From CAYSFW01 sp964620675 (GTDB taxonomy: Bacteria > Pseudomonadota > Gammaproteobacteria > UWMA-0217): 64,000 nt of DNA. The stretch's first letter is position 1. Each line of letters opens with the position of its first letter. Below, one piece after another: positions 28,101 through 36,456 of this stretch. The position numbers and the translations under genes are program-made. The notes below the pieces were generated by a model. The model was not told the origin of the DNA and ran no database searches. It saw only the letters and a list, made by a program, of their open reading frames with translations. The stretch is from NCBI GenBank assembly GCA_964620675.1, contig CAZUJU010000006.1, positions 25,739 to 89,738 on the forward strand, given 5' to 3'.

Positions 28101-28181
28101 CAGTGGCCACACGCGCCGCCAGAACGGGTGCGAGCGGCCGGCGGAGCGCGGCGGTGAAAACGGAGCGGCGTAACGAATCAT
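25116..28181 (-). CDS. Large mechanosensitive channel of the MscS/MscK type
   Basis: The 1021-residue protein has a signal peptide (about 1-42) and a long periplasmic coiled-coil region rich in Gln/Glu/Arg (about 45-400). Around ten further membrane helices precede the MscS core at about 790-1010. The core is marked by GAIGVGIGFGLQTIANNFISG, the pore-lining helix, and IERPIRNGDIVNIG of the beta domain. Such channels release solutes on hypo-osmotic shock, and MscK also depends on external potassium. No Kef-like partner is visible. The gene faces the anti-sigma gene. Confidence 0.9.
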   Translation of the reverse strand: MIRYAAPFSPPRSAGRSHPFWRRVWPLLLALMAAWPLVSAAAQDNPIAAGKPAPEFDKLVESERSSLERLRTQKAAELEAFAEKPLPAQALDIAAVEVETEQVRLQGLQLELESLTKSRGELATEIQILGEKLDELARTRPPIDPDTLALIRTTLSNTRDDKRQDEATQGAQQRNTEAIIELSKRKIEILKAWQKALSERYAQYQAKVSEKSFQEKLRDLDEQRRGHIEKAVGLRSLVSSEDAPARQLQIQLDILDAEQNANNIGIEIRLARIREEMRVLLQPVAADESGSLAQFATLEQKGAALAAEVQAVIDTVPSRQQLNANYRSVTEKMPVDRDFPESQKRSELERLARLGTALDEKLGQAQQLATELTRIRQSLQEQKQAQLSIELSERHAWPSSLEDWGKIVRDFTLTLPAAFFVGLTDIVDAIRDASLPRTLGALVILGLLLAGTAELRRYLTRILPPMDRTSTGFSVWTLVTLGYLVKHNLWTITVILVLTTSLRALKVPFESYQPMLIVALVFVVFKPALTLNRLFFQQRFAGFEWYDRPLFEGLRWTFVLGFIMISLSALLHHLPTHRITVDTFDRVLQLALVALSVVLLWRRSVILNFFSEGLRDRPRTLVVLRVLTLVIPIANLVMALTGIAGYVNLAREIAGYEGWFLLVLSGWLIARGYILDFFSWLGPWIRQNAANGWLWQEAVIRPLELVSRLALTITAVLGLIWLWGVAGDISLFEPLQALIKVELFHIGDASIQIKSLLIAGALVVVFLWAIRWSREIAYRWFFRDVADRGARNSLSVFTQYAVALIGGFTLLKALGINMTALTVAAGAIGVGIGFGLQTIANNFISGILLLIERPIRNGDIVNIGAHEGRVTRIGIRSLSVRTWDNMEVIIPNTETITSAFVNWTHLDNIVRTKMMIGASYKADPHAVRELIKGILDRHPGVAKEPPPNVYLNDFGDSSLLFHTEYHVDVSQYSRLQIKSEVLFAVWDAFIKQGIEIPYPQRDVHLRIDREVSDAIAPLGAS

Positions 28182-28330
28182 GGCTGGATGGTGGCGAGTG
28201 CGGCGAGTGCGCGAAGCGGCTTATACTACCGCAAGCATGCCGTTGACACATCGTGAGCGGACATTCGCACCGCGCCGACGGTTGCCGCCGATTCCTCCCC
28301 AGACCAACCGATTTCTAGAGACTAGCGCCC

Positions 28331-29032
28331 ATGATGAACTCCGCTCGACTGGCCCTCACGGATGAGGAACTTGATGCACTGGATGCCTGGTTACTCGACG
28401 AGGCAATGCCGGAATCATCCATGGACCTCGCATCCCTTGACGGGTTTTTCGCCGCGCTCGCGCTCAACCCCGCGTCTATCGCAGCGGAGGATTGGCTCGG
28501 CTGGGTCTGGGATCGGGCACACGCTACCGCTTTGCCAGCCTTTGCCTCCGAGATTGAGGTCCACCGCGGTATGGAACTGCTGCTGCGCCACTACGACGCC
28601 GTAGTTCAAGCGATAGTTGGCGATGCCAAATACGAACCAGTGCTCGATATCGAACCGGACGGCCCCGGCGGCGAGCGATACGATGCGGGCGGTTGGTGCG
28701 CGGGATTCATCCTCGGTCTGAATGCCTTTTACGAGCCCTACTGGGCCCGTGCGAGTGCTGAGCGGGTCGAAATGCTGGCGCCGATGTTGCTGCTGGGAAC
28801 CACGGATGGTCTCGCGACCCTCGGGCGACATCCGAACCCAGATTTGGCGATGCAAGGCGCAGTCGCGGCTATTCCCGTCGCGATTCGCGATCTCAACGCC
28901 TATTTTGCGCCGTTGCGTGACGAGGCGTCCGCCGTACCGTCGCGTCGCGCGGCGGCGAAGACCGGACGGAACGAGCTTTGTCCCTGTGGTTCGGGCAAGA
29001 AATTCAAGAAATGCTGTGGGGGCGATGCCTGA
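28331..29032 (+). CDS. UPF0149/YecA-family protein with SEC-C zinc motif
   Basis: The 233-residue protein has an N-terminal UPF0149 (YecA/YgfB-like) domain (about 5-180, with SMDLASLDGFFAALAL and GWCAGFILGLNAFYEP). A C-terminal SEC-C motif (ELCPCGSGKKFKKCC) binds zinc and often mediates contact with ribosomes or the secretion ATPase SecA. Its cellular role is not established. It is transcribed alone, away from the channel gene and towards the ABC exporter gene. The second ATG, three bases downstream, is an equally likely start. Confidence 0.88.
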   Translation: MMNSARLALTDEELDALDAWLLDEAMPESSMDLASLDGFFAALALNPASIAAEDWLGWVWDRAHATALPAFASEIEVHRGMELLLRHYDAVVQAIVGDAKYEPVLDIEPDGPGGERYDAGGWCAGFILGLNAFYEPYWARASAERVEMLAPMLLLGTTDGLATLGRHPNPDLAMQGAVAAIPVAIRDLNAYFAPLRDEASAVPSRRAAAKTGRNELCPCGSGKKFKKCCGGDA

Positions 29033-29171
29033 CCGGGCAGTCTGGCGGATCGCGGCATCCTTGGCGCCGCTTTTCGAGTCTGTTGGCGGGGAAGATCCGC
29101 GCGTCGAGCGGGCCGGTAGTCCGGCGAATGGTGGCCGCGCTGGCGCGGGTCGCAAGCGTGTTTGCCGTCGC

Positions 29172-30953
29172 TCACCCGCGCTGAAACTGGAGCGTTGCGA
29201 GGCGGGCATAGAGGCCATTTTCGGCCATCAAGGCCTCATGGGTGCCGCTGGCGACGATTCGACCATGGTCCATGACCAGGATGCGATCCATTTGGCGCAC
29301 CGTTGCGAGCCGATGCGCGATAACGAAAGTGGTGCGCCCCTGCGCGGCGGTTTCGAGCGCCTGTTGCACCACTTGCTCGCTCTCGGCGTCGAGCGCGCTG
29401 GTGGCCTCATCGAGCAGCAGCAGTTTCGGATTACGCAGAATGGCGCGGGCGATCGCGAGGCGTTGCCGTTGTCCGCCCGAGAGCCGAACGCCGCGTTCAC
29501 CGAGAAAGGTGTCGAATCCGTCCGGGAGGCGGTCAAGAAACTCGGTGGCGTGGGCCGCCTCGGCCGCGGCGCGAATCTCCGCAGCGGTGACGTCCGTCAG
29601 ACCGTAACGGATGTTTTCCCAGGCATTGTCGGCAAAGATCACGGGGTCTTGCGGCACGATTGCGATCTGGCGGCGTAAATCCGTGAGCGCAAGCGCGCGC
29701 AGGTCCACGCCGTCGTAACGCAAAGCGCCCGCCTGTGGGTCGAAGAACCGCAGCAGTAATTGAAAAACGGTGGACTTGCCGGCGCCGGAGGGGCCGACCA
29801 GGGCGACCTTTTCACCCGGTTCGAGGGTGAACGTGAGGTCGCGGATGATCGACAGATTGGGATGGGCGGGGTAAGCGAAACTCAGGTTTTCCGCCTGGAT
29901 GCGACCGACGGATGGCGTGGCAAGCGGCATCGGCTGCGCTGGCGAGCGGATCGCCGGTTGTTGCTGCAACAACTCCATTAGACGCTCGCTCGCCCCCGCA
30001 CCGCGCAGCAACTCGCTGACGATCTCACTCAAGGTGCCGACCGAGCTTGCGACCAGAACCGCGTAAAACACGAACGCCGACAGCTCGCCACCACTCATCC
30101 GCCCCGCCAACACCTCGCGGCCGCCGATCCACAGCACGGTACCGATGGCGACGAAGGTGAACAGGATCGCGATCCCGCTGAGCGCCGCGCTCACCCGCGC
30201 GCGCTGGGTCGCGGTGGTGAAGGCGCGCTCGACATGGGTGGCGTACCGTGTACGATCCACCGCTTCGTGGGCAAAGGCCTGAACGGTGCGAATACCGTGC
30301 ACCACGTCGTCGACATAGGCGCCGACATCGGCGATCCGATCCTGGCTCGCGCGCGAGAGCCGGCGCACCCGATACCCGAGCAACCAGAGTGGAACCACCA
30401 CCAGCGGGGTACCAACCAGCACCAAACCCGCCAATTTCGGGCTGGTGATCGCGAGCATCGCCAGTCCGCCCAGCACCAGGATGCTGGTGCGCAGCGCCAC
30501 CGCGAGGGTATTGCCGACGATGACTTGCAGCAGCGCGGTGTCGCTGGTCAGACGCGAAATCACTTCGCCGGTGCGAGTGGTCTCGAAAAAGCCGACGTCG
30601 AGGCTCAAGACGCGCTCAAAAACAGCCTTGCGAATGTCGCCAACCACCCGTTCGCCTAGCCAGTTCAGCAGATAAACCCGGACCATCACCGCGCCGGCGA
30701 GCAGGACAACCACGGCCAGAAATCCCGCCAGTGCCGCGTTCAGTTCCTGCTCGGATCCGTTGCCGAAACCCGAGTCGACCACACCTTTGAAAACCTGGCC
30801 AAACGCGAGGACCGCCGCCGCGGCCGCCAGCAGCGCAAGCGTTGCGCCGACCACCTGGACGCTATAGGGGCGAACGAAACCGAGCAATTGCCGTAGCGGC
30901 GCGAAGTCGCGCGCGACTGGGCGATCGGAGACCGTAGAGGCATGTCGGTGCAT
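29172..30953 (-). CDS. ABC exporter, fused membrane and ATPase domains
   Basis: The 593-residue half-transporter has six predicted helices in residues about 25-310 and an ATPase domain from about 350. The ATPase carries Walker A GPSGAGKST, signature LSGGQRQRLAIARAI, Walker B LLLLDEATSALD and the switch histidine in FVIAHRLATV. It belongs to the MsbA/LmrA-like subfamily B exporters and would act as a homodimer. The substrate (lipid or drug) cannot be read. It is a single gene with a long empty region upstream. Confidence 0.93.
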   Translation of the reverse strand: MHRHASTVSDRPVARDFAPLRQLLGFVRPYSVQVVGATLALLAAAAAVLAFGQVFKGVVDSGFGNGSEQELNAALAGFLAVVVLLAGAVMVRVYLLNWLGERVVGDIRKAVFERVLSLDVGFFETTRTGEVISRLTSDTALLQVIVGNTLAVALRTSILVLGGLAMLAITSPKLAGLVLVGTPLVVVPLWLLGYRVRRLSRASQDRIADVGAYVDDVVHGIRTVQAFAHEAVDRTRYATHVERAFTTATQRARVSAALSGIAILFTFVAIGTVLWIGGREVLAGRMSGGELSAFVFYAVLVASSVGTLSEIVSELLRGAGASERLMELLQQQPAIRSPAQPMPLATPSVGRIQAENLSFAYPAHPNLSIIRDLTFTLEPGEKVALVGPSGAGKSTVFQLLLRFFDPQAGALRYDGVDLRALALTDLRRQIAIVPQDPVIFADNAWENIRYGLTDVTAAEIRAAAEAAHATEFLDRLPDGFDTFLGERGVRLSGGQRQRLAIARAILRNPKLLLLDEATSALDAESEQVVQQALETAAQGRTTFVIAHRLATVRQMDRILVMDHGRIVASGTHEALMAENGLYARLATLQFQRG

Positions 30954-31792
30954 GGAAAAGGCCGCTCAGCGTGAATCCGGATTCAGATGCGCGAGCACCG
31001 GCTCGGGTCTGCTCACATGGCGGAATGAGGCAACGGCAGCACGAGGACTGTCAAGTTTCCGAAGCGAAATGGATGGCGGCTCGGCGTGTGATGGCGCGCT
31101 TCGGCCGGCCCATGCGCCATGTAGCAACGCGTTGCTGAAGGATGTTCTGTCGCGCCACTGGCGCTGACCACCGCCCGTTTCACGCATCCTGCGTGCGGGG
31201 CGATGGGTCATAAATCAATAGATGCGTCCCTGCGCCTTCCGTGGCGGAAATGGTATGAAACCACCTCGGTCGTCCCTGTGTCGTCCCTGAACTATCCATA
31301 AGGTCTAAGTGGTTTCACTTAAAACCGCTTCTCGACCCGCGCAAGGTAACCGAGGTGCATAGGCCCTTGCATCAGGGGCCTCCCGACTTGGATGGGTGAT
31401 CGGAAGCGCGGTATCCGGGTGGTGCGAATGGCAAAAAGGCCAATAAAAACAGCGTTAATCGTCGCCAATCAGCGATCGAAATCGTGCCCTCCCGTATGAT
31501 TAATGACGAAGTGTGGGGGCGATAAACGGTCGAGTATTGCGGACAGGGGCGTTGTCGAGGGCGCACCGACAGCGGCTGGAAGGCGCGGAATTCTATTTAA
31601 AAAACATAATGTTAACTTCTGTCAACTTGTGTCTTGGTACCGCGTTGGGTGGTTTTTCCGCGACCGGGCGGGGTATCACGCGGGCGCGTTTGGCATTCAA
31701 ATTGGCCCACTCGGTCGACTCCGGTACGGACTGTCGCATAATTTGCTTCCGGGCGCGCTTTGGTTCAGCGTGGGTCACTCTGTGATAAACCG
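30954..31792. other. Long intergenic region between the ABC exporter and the persulfide dioxygenase
   Basis: About 840 bases separate two divergent genes. I see no reading frame with family-like sequence. The frames present are short and lack ribosome sites. There is an AGGCCC/GGGCCT stem with a 9-base loop at 31361-31381 and a TAAGTG/CACTTA stem near 31306-31320. A locally AT-rich tract near 31595-31630 may hold a promoter. A small RNA cannot be excluded. Confidence 0.4.
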
Positions 31793-32593
31793 ATGCCCAA
31801 TTCCGTCATGCTATTCCGACAACTCTTCGAGCCCGATTCGTCGACCTACACTTACCTTCTGGCCTGCGAGGAAACCGGCGCGTCCGTATTGATCGACCCG
31901 GTAATCGACACCGTGGAACGCGACCTCGCGCTATTCCAGTCGCTCGGCTTACAGCTCGGCTACACGCTGGAGACGCATCTGCACGCCGACCATCTGACCG
32001 GGGCTCGCAAGCTCAAGGCGCTCACCGGTTCCAAAATCGTGGTGCCGCGCATGGACAGGTTAGCGTGTGCCGATCTCGGGGTGGAGGAGGGCGTGCCGTT
32101 TCAGGTCGGCAGCCTCCGTCTGTATCCTTTATTTACGCCAGGCCACACCGGGACCCACCACGCCTATTTGGTCGAAACCGGCACCCATACGATGCTGTTT
32201 TCCGGCGATGCGTTGCTGATCGAGGCTTGCGGCCGAACGGATTTCCAGTCCGGCGACCCGGCTGCGCTTTACCGTTCGATTACCGAGAAGTTCTTCACCT
32301 TGCGGGACGAAACCCTGGTGTATCCGGCGCACGATTACGAAGACCGTCAAATCACGACCATCGGCCAGGAAAAACGCCGCAATCCGCGTTTGGCCAACCG
32401 CACCGAGGCCGAGTTTGTCGCGATCATGAACGGTCTGGATCTACCGTATCCGCGTAAAATCGATTTTGCGGTACCGGGCAATGAGCGCTGCGGGCAATGC
32501 CCCGACACCGTGCCGGAAGCCTATCGTGGACCGTGCGAAACGCTGCGCGTCGCGAGCGTTCGGGTGACGCAGACGGCGGGCGATCAGGGCTGA
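31793..32593 (+). CDS. ETHE1-type persulfide dioxygenase (MBL fold)
   Basis: The 266-residue metallo-beta-lactamase-fold protein has THLHADHLTGA near residue 60, the iron-binding histidine in GHTGTHHAY, the aspartate in FSGDALLIEACGRTDFQSGD, and HDYEDR. This matches the ETHE1/persulfide dioxygenase group, which oxidises glutathione persulfide to sulfite, rather than classical glyoxalase II. The ATG at 31808, five codons in, gives the common family start (MLFRQLFEPDSSTYTY) and may be the real one. It converges with a Crp/Fnr regulator gene. Confidence 0.88.
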   Translation: MPNSVMLFRQLFEPDSSTYTYLLACEETGASVLIDPVIDTVERDLALFQSLGLQLGYTLETHLHADHLTGARKLKALTGSKIVVPRMDRLACADLGVEEGVPFQVGSLRLYPLFTPGHTGTHHAYLVETGTHTMLFSGDALLIEACGRTDFQSGDPAALYRSITEKFFTLRDETLVYPAHDYEDRQITTIGQEKRRNPRLANRTEAEFVAIMNGLDLPYPRKIDFAVPGNERCGQCPDTVPEAYRGPCETLRVASVRVTQTAGDQG

Positions 32594-32625
32594 CCTGACG
32601 CGGCGCACGCACACGGCCGACGCGG

Positions 32626-33288
32626 TTACTGCGCCGCTGTTCGCCGCAGGGCCGCTGGGTCGAGAAGCTCGATCCGATTGCGCAGCAGTCGCACCCAGCC
32701 GCGCGACTCAAACTCCTTGAGATGGCGCGAAACCACCTCGCGCGCTGTGCCCAGCTCGTTTGCCAGTTGCTGGTGCGTGACAGTGAGGGTCGCGGTCGCA
32801 GACGAGAATGCCAGTAGCGCGCGGGCGAGGCGGCTGTCGATGTCGCCGAAATGCACCTGTTCCATTCGCGTCAACACCTCCGCGAAGCGCCGGCCGAGGT
32901 TGTCGAATACGAACCGACGGAACGGCGGCGAGTGATCCAGCGCTTGCTCGAATCTCGGTCGCGTGATTGCAAACGCGGTGACCGCGGTTTCGGTGACGCC
33001 TTCGGCGGGATAGCGTTCGGCGCCGATCAGGCAGGTGGTCGTCAAGACACATGACTGACCTGACTCAACATGGTAGAGCGTGACCTCGCGCCCGGAGGCT
33101 GCAGTCAGGGTGACTTTGACCCGGCCGGTGAGCACCAGCAAATAGTTTTCGCAGGCGCCGCCGCGGTGGAAGACGAATTGTCCGGCATTGAGTTCAACCC
33201 GATGCGCGGCCGCGAGCAATGCGCTCAGGGACGGATCCGGTGCCGTCGCGAGCTGTGGGAAATACTGGTTCCAGAGTGCCGTGTTCAT
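32626..33288 (-). CDS. Crp/Fnr-family transcriptional regulator
   Basis: The 220-residue protein has a cyclic-nucleotide-type beta barrel (about 15-130) and a C-terminal winged helix (about 140-215, with VTHQQLANELGTAREVVSRHLK). No Fnr-type N-terminal cysteine cluster is seen. Two cysteines sit in QSCVLTTTCLIG, a segment that could sense redox or persulfide. The ATG at 33288 was chosen because it overlaps the Rep helicase stop by four bases, and longer versions run into that gene. It is downstream of rep and faces the persulfide dioxygenase. Confidence 0.9.
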   Translation of the reverse strand: MNTALWNQYFPQLATAPDPSLSALLAAAHRVELNAGQFVFHRGGACENYLLVLTGRVKVTLTAASGREVTLYHVESGQSCVLTTTCLIGAERYPAEGVTETAVTAFAITRPRFEQALDHSPPFRRFVFDNLGRRFAEVLTRMEQVHFGDIDSRLARALLAFSSATATLTVTHQQLANELGTAREVVSRHLKEFESRGWVRLLRNRIELLDPAALRRTAAQ

Positions 33289-35285
33289 CCGGTGAGGCGC
33301 TGCTTCAGGCTTTCGAGCAAGGCGCGGCGAGCCTCCGGGCTGGCGACGGTGCGGCCGTTCGGCGCGGTGTCCCAGTCGATCAATTCGGCCGGGATCTCGC
33401 TCAGGAACCGACTTGGCTCGCATTCGGTTTCCTCGCCGTATTTCATGCGTTTGCGCGCATAGGTGAGGGTCAGGGTACGGCGCGCGCGGGTGATGCCGAC
33501 GTAGGCGAGGCGCCGCTCCTCCTCGATCGAGCCCGCTTCGAGGCTGCTCTTGTGGGGCAGGATCTCTTCCTCCATCCCGGCGATGAAGACATGCGGAAAC
33601 TCCAGACCCTTCGCCGCATGCAAAGTGAGCAGTTGAACCCCTTCGCCCTGGTCGCTCTCGTTGCGTTCGAGGATGTCCATCAAGGTCAGGTGGGTGACGA
33701 TTTCGTGGAGGGCTTTCCCCGGGCCTTTGTCGCCGTCACGCCCGAGGCGGCCGATCCATGCCAGCAGCTCGTTCACGTTATCCATGCGCCGCTCCGCCGC
33801 CTTGGGGTGACTGCTGATTTCGAGCAGCCAGTCTTCGTAGGCGAGTTCGCGCAGCAGTTCGCGGGTGATCTGTTGCGGGTCGGCGCCTCGGGCGCGGTGG
33901 GCGATCGCGCTGACAAAGTCGGTGAAGCTGCGCAAGCGGAACAACGCGCGTTCGCTCAGGCGGCTGGTCAGGCCCAGTTCACCGCTCGCCGCGATCAGGC
34001 TGACGTGGCGTTCGTTGGCATAGGCAGCGAGCTTTTCCAGCGTAGTGGCGCCGATCTCGCGCCGCGGGGTGTTGACCACCCGCAGGAAGGCAGCATCGTC
34101 GTCGGGGTTGGCGAGCAAGCGCAGATAGCCGACGACGTCCTTGATCTCGCTGCGCTCGAAGAACGAATCGCCGCCGCTGACTTTATACGGGATGCCTTGC
34201 TCGCGCAGTTTGCGTTCGAACGGTCGCGCCTGGTGGTTGCCGCGATAGAGAATCGCGAAGTCGGCGTACTCGCAACGATACTTGAACTTGATCCGCAGGA
34301 TCTCCGAAACGACGCGGTCGGCTTCGTCATCGGTACCGTTGCAGGCCATGACGCGCGGATTTTCGCCCTCGCCGAGCGCGCTCCAGAGTTTTTTCTCGAA
34401 TACGTGCGGGTTGAGCGCGATCAAATGGTTGGCGCTCCTGAGAATACGGTCGGTCGAGCGGTAGTTCTGCTCCAGCTTGATCACGTGCAGGGTAGGGTAG
34501 TCGTGCTGGAGCTGGGCTAGATTTTCCGGGCGTGCGCCGCGCCAGGCGTAGATGGATTGGTCGTCGTCGCCGACGGCGGTGAGGCGGCCCTGTACCCCCG
34601 CCAGTAATTTCACCAGTTGGTACTGACAGGCGTTGGTGTCCTGATACTCGTCGATCAACAGGTAGCGCAGGCGGTTTTGCCAGGTTTCGCGAATCTCGGG
34701 GTGGTCCTGAAAGAGATGTACCGGCAGCGCGATCAGGTCGTCGAAATCGAGCGCGTTGTAAGCCTTGAGCTGGCGTTGATAGCGCGCGTACAGGCGCGCG
34801 TGGAGTTGCGCCTGGGCCTCCTCGGCGGTCGCCAAGGCGTGTTCCGGGCTCAGGAAATCGTTTTTCCAGAGCGAAATGCGAAACCGCGCGGCGTCGGCGT
34901 CGGTGTCGTTTTCCTTGCGTAAGAGCTCCTTGAGCAGGGTCGTGCTGTCGGTGGCGTCAAACAGCGAGAAACCGGGCTTGAAACCGAGCGCGGCCAGTTC
35001 CTGACGGATGATGGTCAGGCCCAGGGTGTGAAAGGTCGAGACGTGTAGGCCGTGGGCTTCGTCGCGTGTAAGCAGTTTGCCGACCCGCTCGCGCATCTCG
35101 CGCGCGGCCTTGTTGGTGAAGGTGATGGCAGCGATGTGGCGGGCCGGAATCTCCTGGCGGCGGATCAGGTAGGCGATTTTCTCGGTGATCACGCGGGTCT
35201 TGCCGCTGCCCGCGCCTGCCAGTACCAGCACCGGCGTGCCGAGGTATTCCACCGCGGCTTTTTGTTGCGGGTTCAGTTTGACCAT
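33285..35285 (-). CDS. rep: ATP-dependent DNA helicase Rep
   Basis: The 666-residue UvrD-like superfamily 1 helicase has Walker A GAGSGKTRVI near residue 25, the Rep-like VTFTNKAAREM region (here ITFTNKAAREM), DEYQDTN (motif II), GDDDQSIYAWRGARPENL, and the C-terminal LLTLHAAKGLEFPHVF and VGITRARRTL. Length and motifs match Rep more closely than UvrD. Rep assists replication forks past obstacles. I chose the ATG at 35285, since upstream frame belongs to a repeated element. It is co-directional and overlapping with the Crp-type gene. Confidence 0.95.
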   Translation of the reverse strand: MVKLNPQQKAAVEYLGTPVLVLAGAGSGKTRVITEKIAYLIRRQEIPARHIAAITFTNKAAREMRERVGKLLTRDEAHGLHVSTFHTLGLTIIRQELAALGFKPGFSLFDATDSTTLLKELLRKENDTDADAARFRISLWKNDFLSPEHALATAEEAQAQLHARLYARYQRQLKAYNALDFDDLIALPVHLFQDHPEIRETWQNRLRYLLIDEYQDTNACQYQLVKLLAGVQGRLTAVGDDDQSIYAWRGARPENLAQLQHDYPTLHVIKLEQNYRSTDRILRSANHLIALNPHVFEKKLWSALGEGENPRVMACNGTDDEADRVVSEILRIKFKYRCEYADFAILYRGNHQARPFERKLREQGIPYKVSGGDSFFERSEIKDVVGYLRLLANPDDDAAFLRVVNTPRREIGATTLEKLAAYANERHVSLIAASGELGLTSRLSERALFRLRSFTDFVSAIAHRARGADPQQITRELLRELAYEDWLLEISSHPKAAERRMDNVNELLAWIGRLGRDGDKGPGKALHEIVTHLTLMDILERNESDQGEGVQLLTLHAAKGLEFPHVFIAGMEEEILPHKSSLEAGSIEEERRLAYVGITRARRTLTLTYARKRMKYGEETECEPSRFLSEIPAELIDWDTAPNGRTVASPEARRALLESLKQRLTG

Positions 35286-35320
35286 GCGATATCGATGATG
35301 ACCGGTGTTGGGACAGTGAG

Positions 35321-35566
35321 ATAATCCTAGAATTCTCGGTTGGACGTGCCCGATTGCACGGTATTCGGGGTGCAGGGAAAGGCGCAACGACGCGGAATGG
35401 TTGTTCCATTCCAAGGAGTTGCAACGCAGCCATGCGCCCCGAAGGCCGTGCACTCGGGCACGTAGCGCGTGCACCCGGAAGGTGTAGCCGAATCCACCTC
35501 AGCTTTTTCGCGAATACAGCACGTTACGTTCTCCAATGAGCGGTCAACCGAGGAATCTAGGATAAT
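35321..35566. repeat. Short element with terminal inverted repeats, copy 1 (MITE-like)
   Basis: The element 35326-35561 is 236 bp. Its ends are imperfect inverted repeats: CCTAGAATTCTCGGTTGGAC at the left, and on the opposite strand CCTAGATTCCTCGGTTGACC at the right. ATAAT stands directly on both sides (35321-35325 and 35562-35566), as a target duplication would. The inside, read on the minus strand, is nearly identical to a second copy at 62025-62330. It includes a GGAATGG/CCATTCC hairpin. No transposase is encoded. It lies directly upstream of rep. Confidence 0.75.
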
Positions 35567-35850
35567 ACATGGGCGGCGCGCCGTATCAGCGCAGCGGCGC
35601 CGGTAGCAGCCGAAGGCGAGCGCGAAATCCGCCGGCGACGCAATCGCGGCCGTCGCCATTCTAGCCGCTGGCGAAGCACGCCAGTAGCTTTACGACAGGA
35701 TATACTGCCCAAGGCGTCGCGATGGCACCCATCTTGGATGCGTAAGCGATTGTTTCTGGCCCCGGCCACCGCGGTTTCCGGCCGCCGCGCCTGGCCACGG
35801 GCCGGAACCCTCCCACCGCACCCGGAGCACGAGCCCCGCGTTGACATGAG

Positions 35851-36456
35851 ATGAAAATCGATACCCTGACGGGTTTGGCGACCGACGCCGTCCAGCGGTC
35901 ATCGCCGAATCATGATCCGCGTCCCGACGGCGCGCTGCCGGAGTTGATCGTGGTCCACAACATTTCGTTACCGCCCGGAGAATTCGGCGGCGACCATATC
36001 GATGCGTTGTTCTTGAACGGTCTCGACCCCGGCGCCCATCCCTACTTTGCCGCAATCGCCGGACTTGAGGTCTCGGCCCACTTTCTGATCCGACGCGATG
36101 GCGCGCTGCTGCAATACGTATCGCTCCACCAGCGCGCCTGGCATGCCGGGCGTTCCTGTTTTGCCGGGCGCGAGCGTTGTAATGATTTTTCCATCGGCAT
36201 CGAACTCGAAGGCACCGACACGACGCCGTACACCGAGCCCCAATACGAGCGCCTCGCGGGGCTCATCGTTGCCTTGCTCGACGCCTATCCGACGCTGTCG
36301 CGCCAGCGCATCGTCGGGCACTGCGATATTGCGCCGGAGCGCAAGACGGATCCCGGTCCCGCGTTCGATTGGGCGCGCCTGCATCGCGACCTCGATACCC
36401 AGCTGTGGCCGTGGCACACGGCCGAAGACATCAAAACTCAGGAGAATTCATCATGA
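35851..36456 (+). CDS. ampD: 1,6-anhydro-N-acetylmuramyl-L-alanine amidase AmpD
   Basis: The 201-residue cytoplasmic zinc amidase cleaves the peptide from anhydro-muropeptides during cell-wall recycling. Zinc ligands are the histidine of VVHNISLPPG (residue 36), the histidine of GHCDIAPERKTDPG, and the aspartate in the same segment. The segment FNDxxIGIELEG is seen here as CNDFSIGIELEG. Loss of AmpD derepresses AmpC in many gammaproteobacteria, but no ampC or ampR is in this window. Its stop overlaps the ampE start (ATGA). Confidence 0.95.
   Translation: MKIDTLTGLATDAVQRSSPNHDPRPDGALPELIVVHNISLPPGEFGGDHIDALFLNGLDPGAHPYFAAIAGLEVSAHFLIRRDGALLQYVSLHQRAWHAGRSCFAGRERCNDFSIGIELEGTDTTPYTEPQYERLAGLIVALLDAYPTLSRQRIVGHCDIAPERKTDPGPAFDWARLHRDLDTQLWPWHTAEDIKTQENSS

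Noticed and set aside
31503..31892. Overlapping frames upstream of and into the persulfide dioxygenase gene
   Set aside because: They have no family-like residues, no ribosome site and overlap a well-supported gene.
35327..35659. Minus-strand frame through repeat copy 1 as a protein gene
   Set aside because: It coincides with the repeated element and has no start context; conservation is at DNA level.
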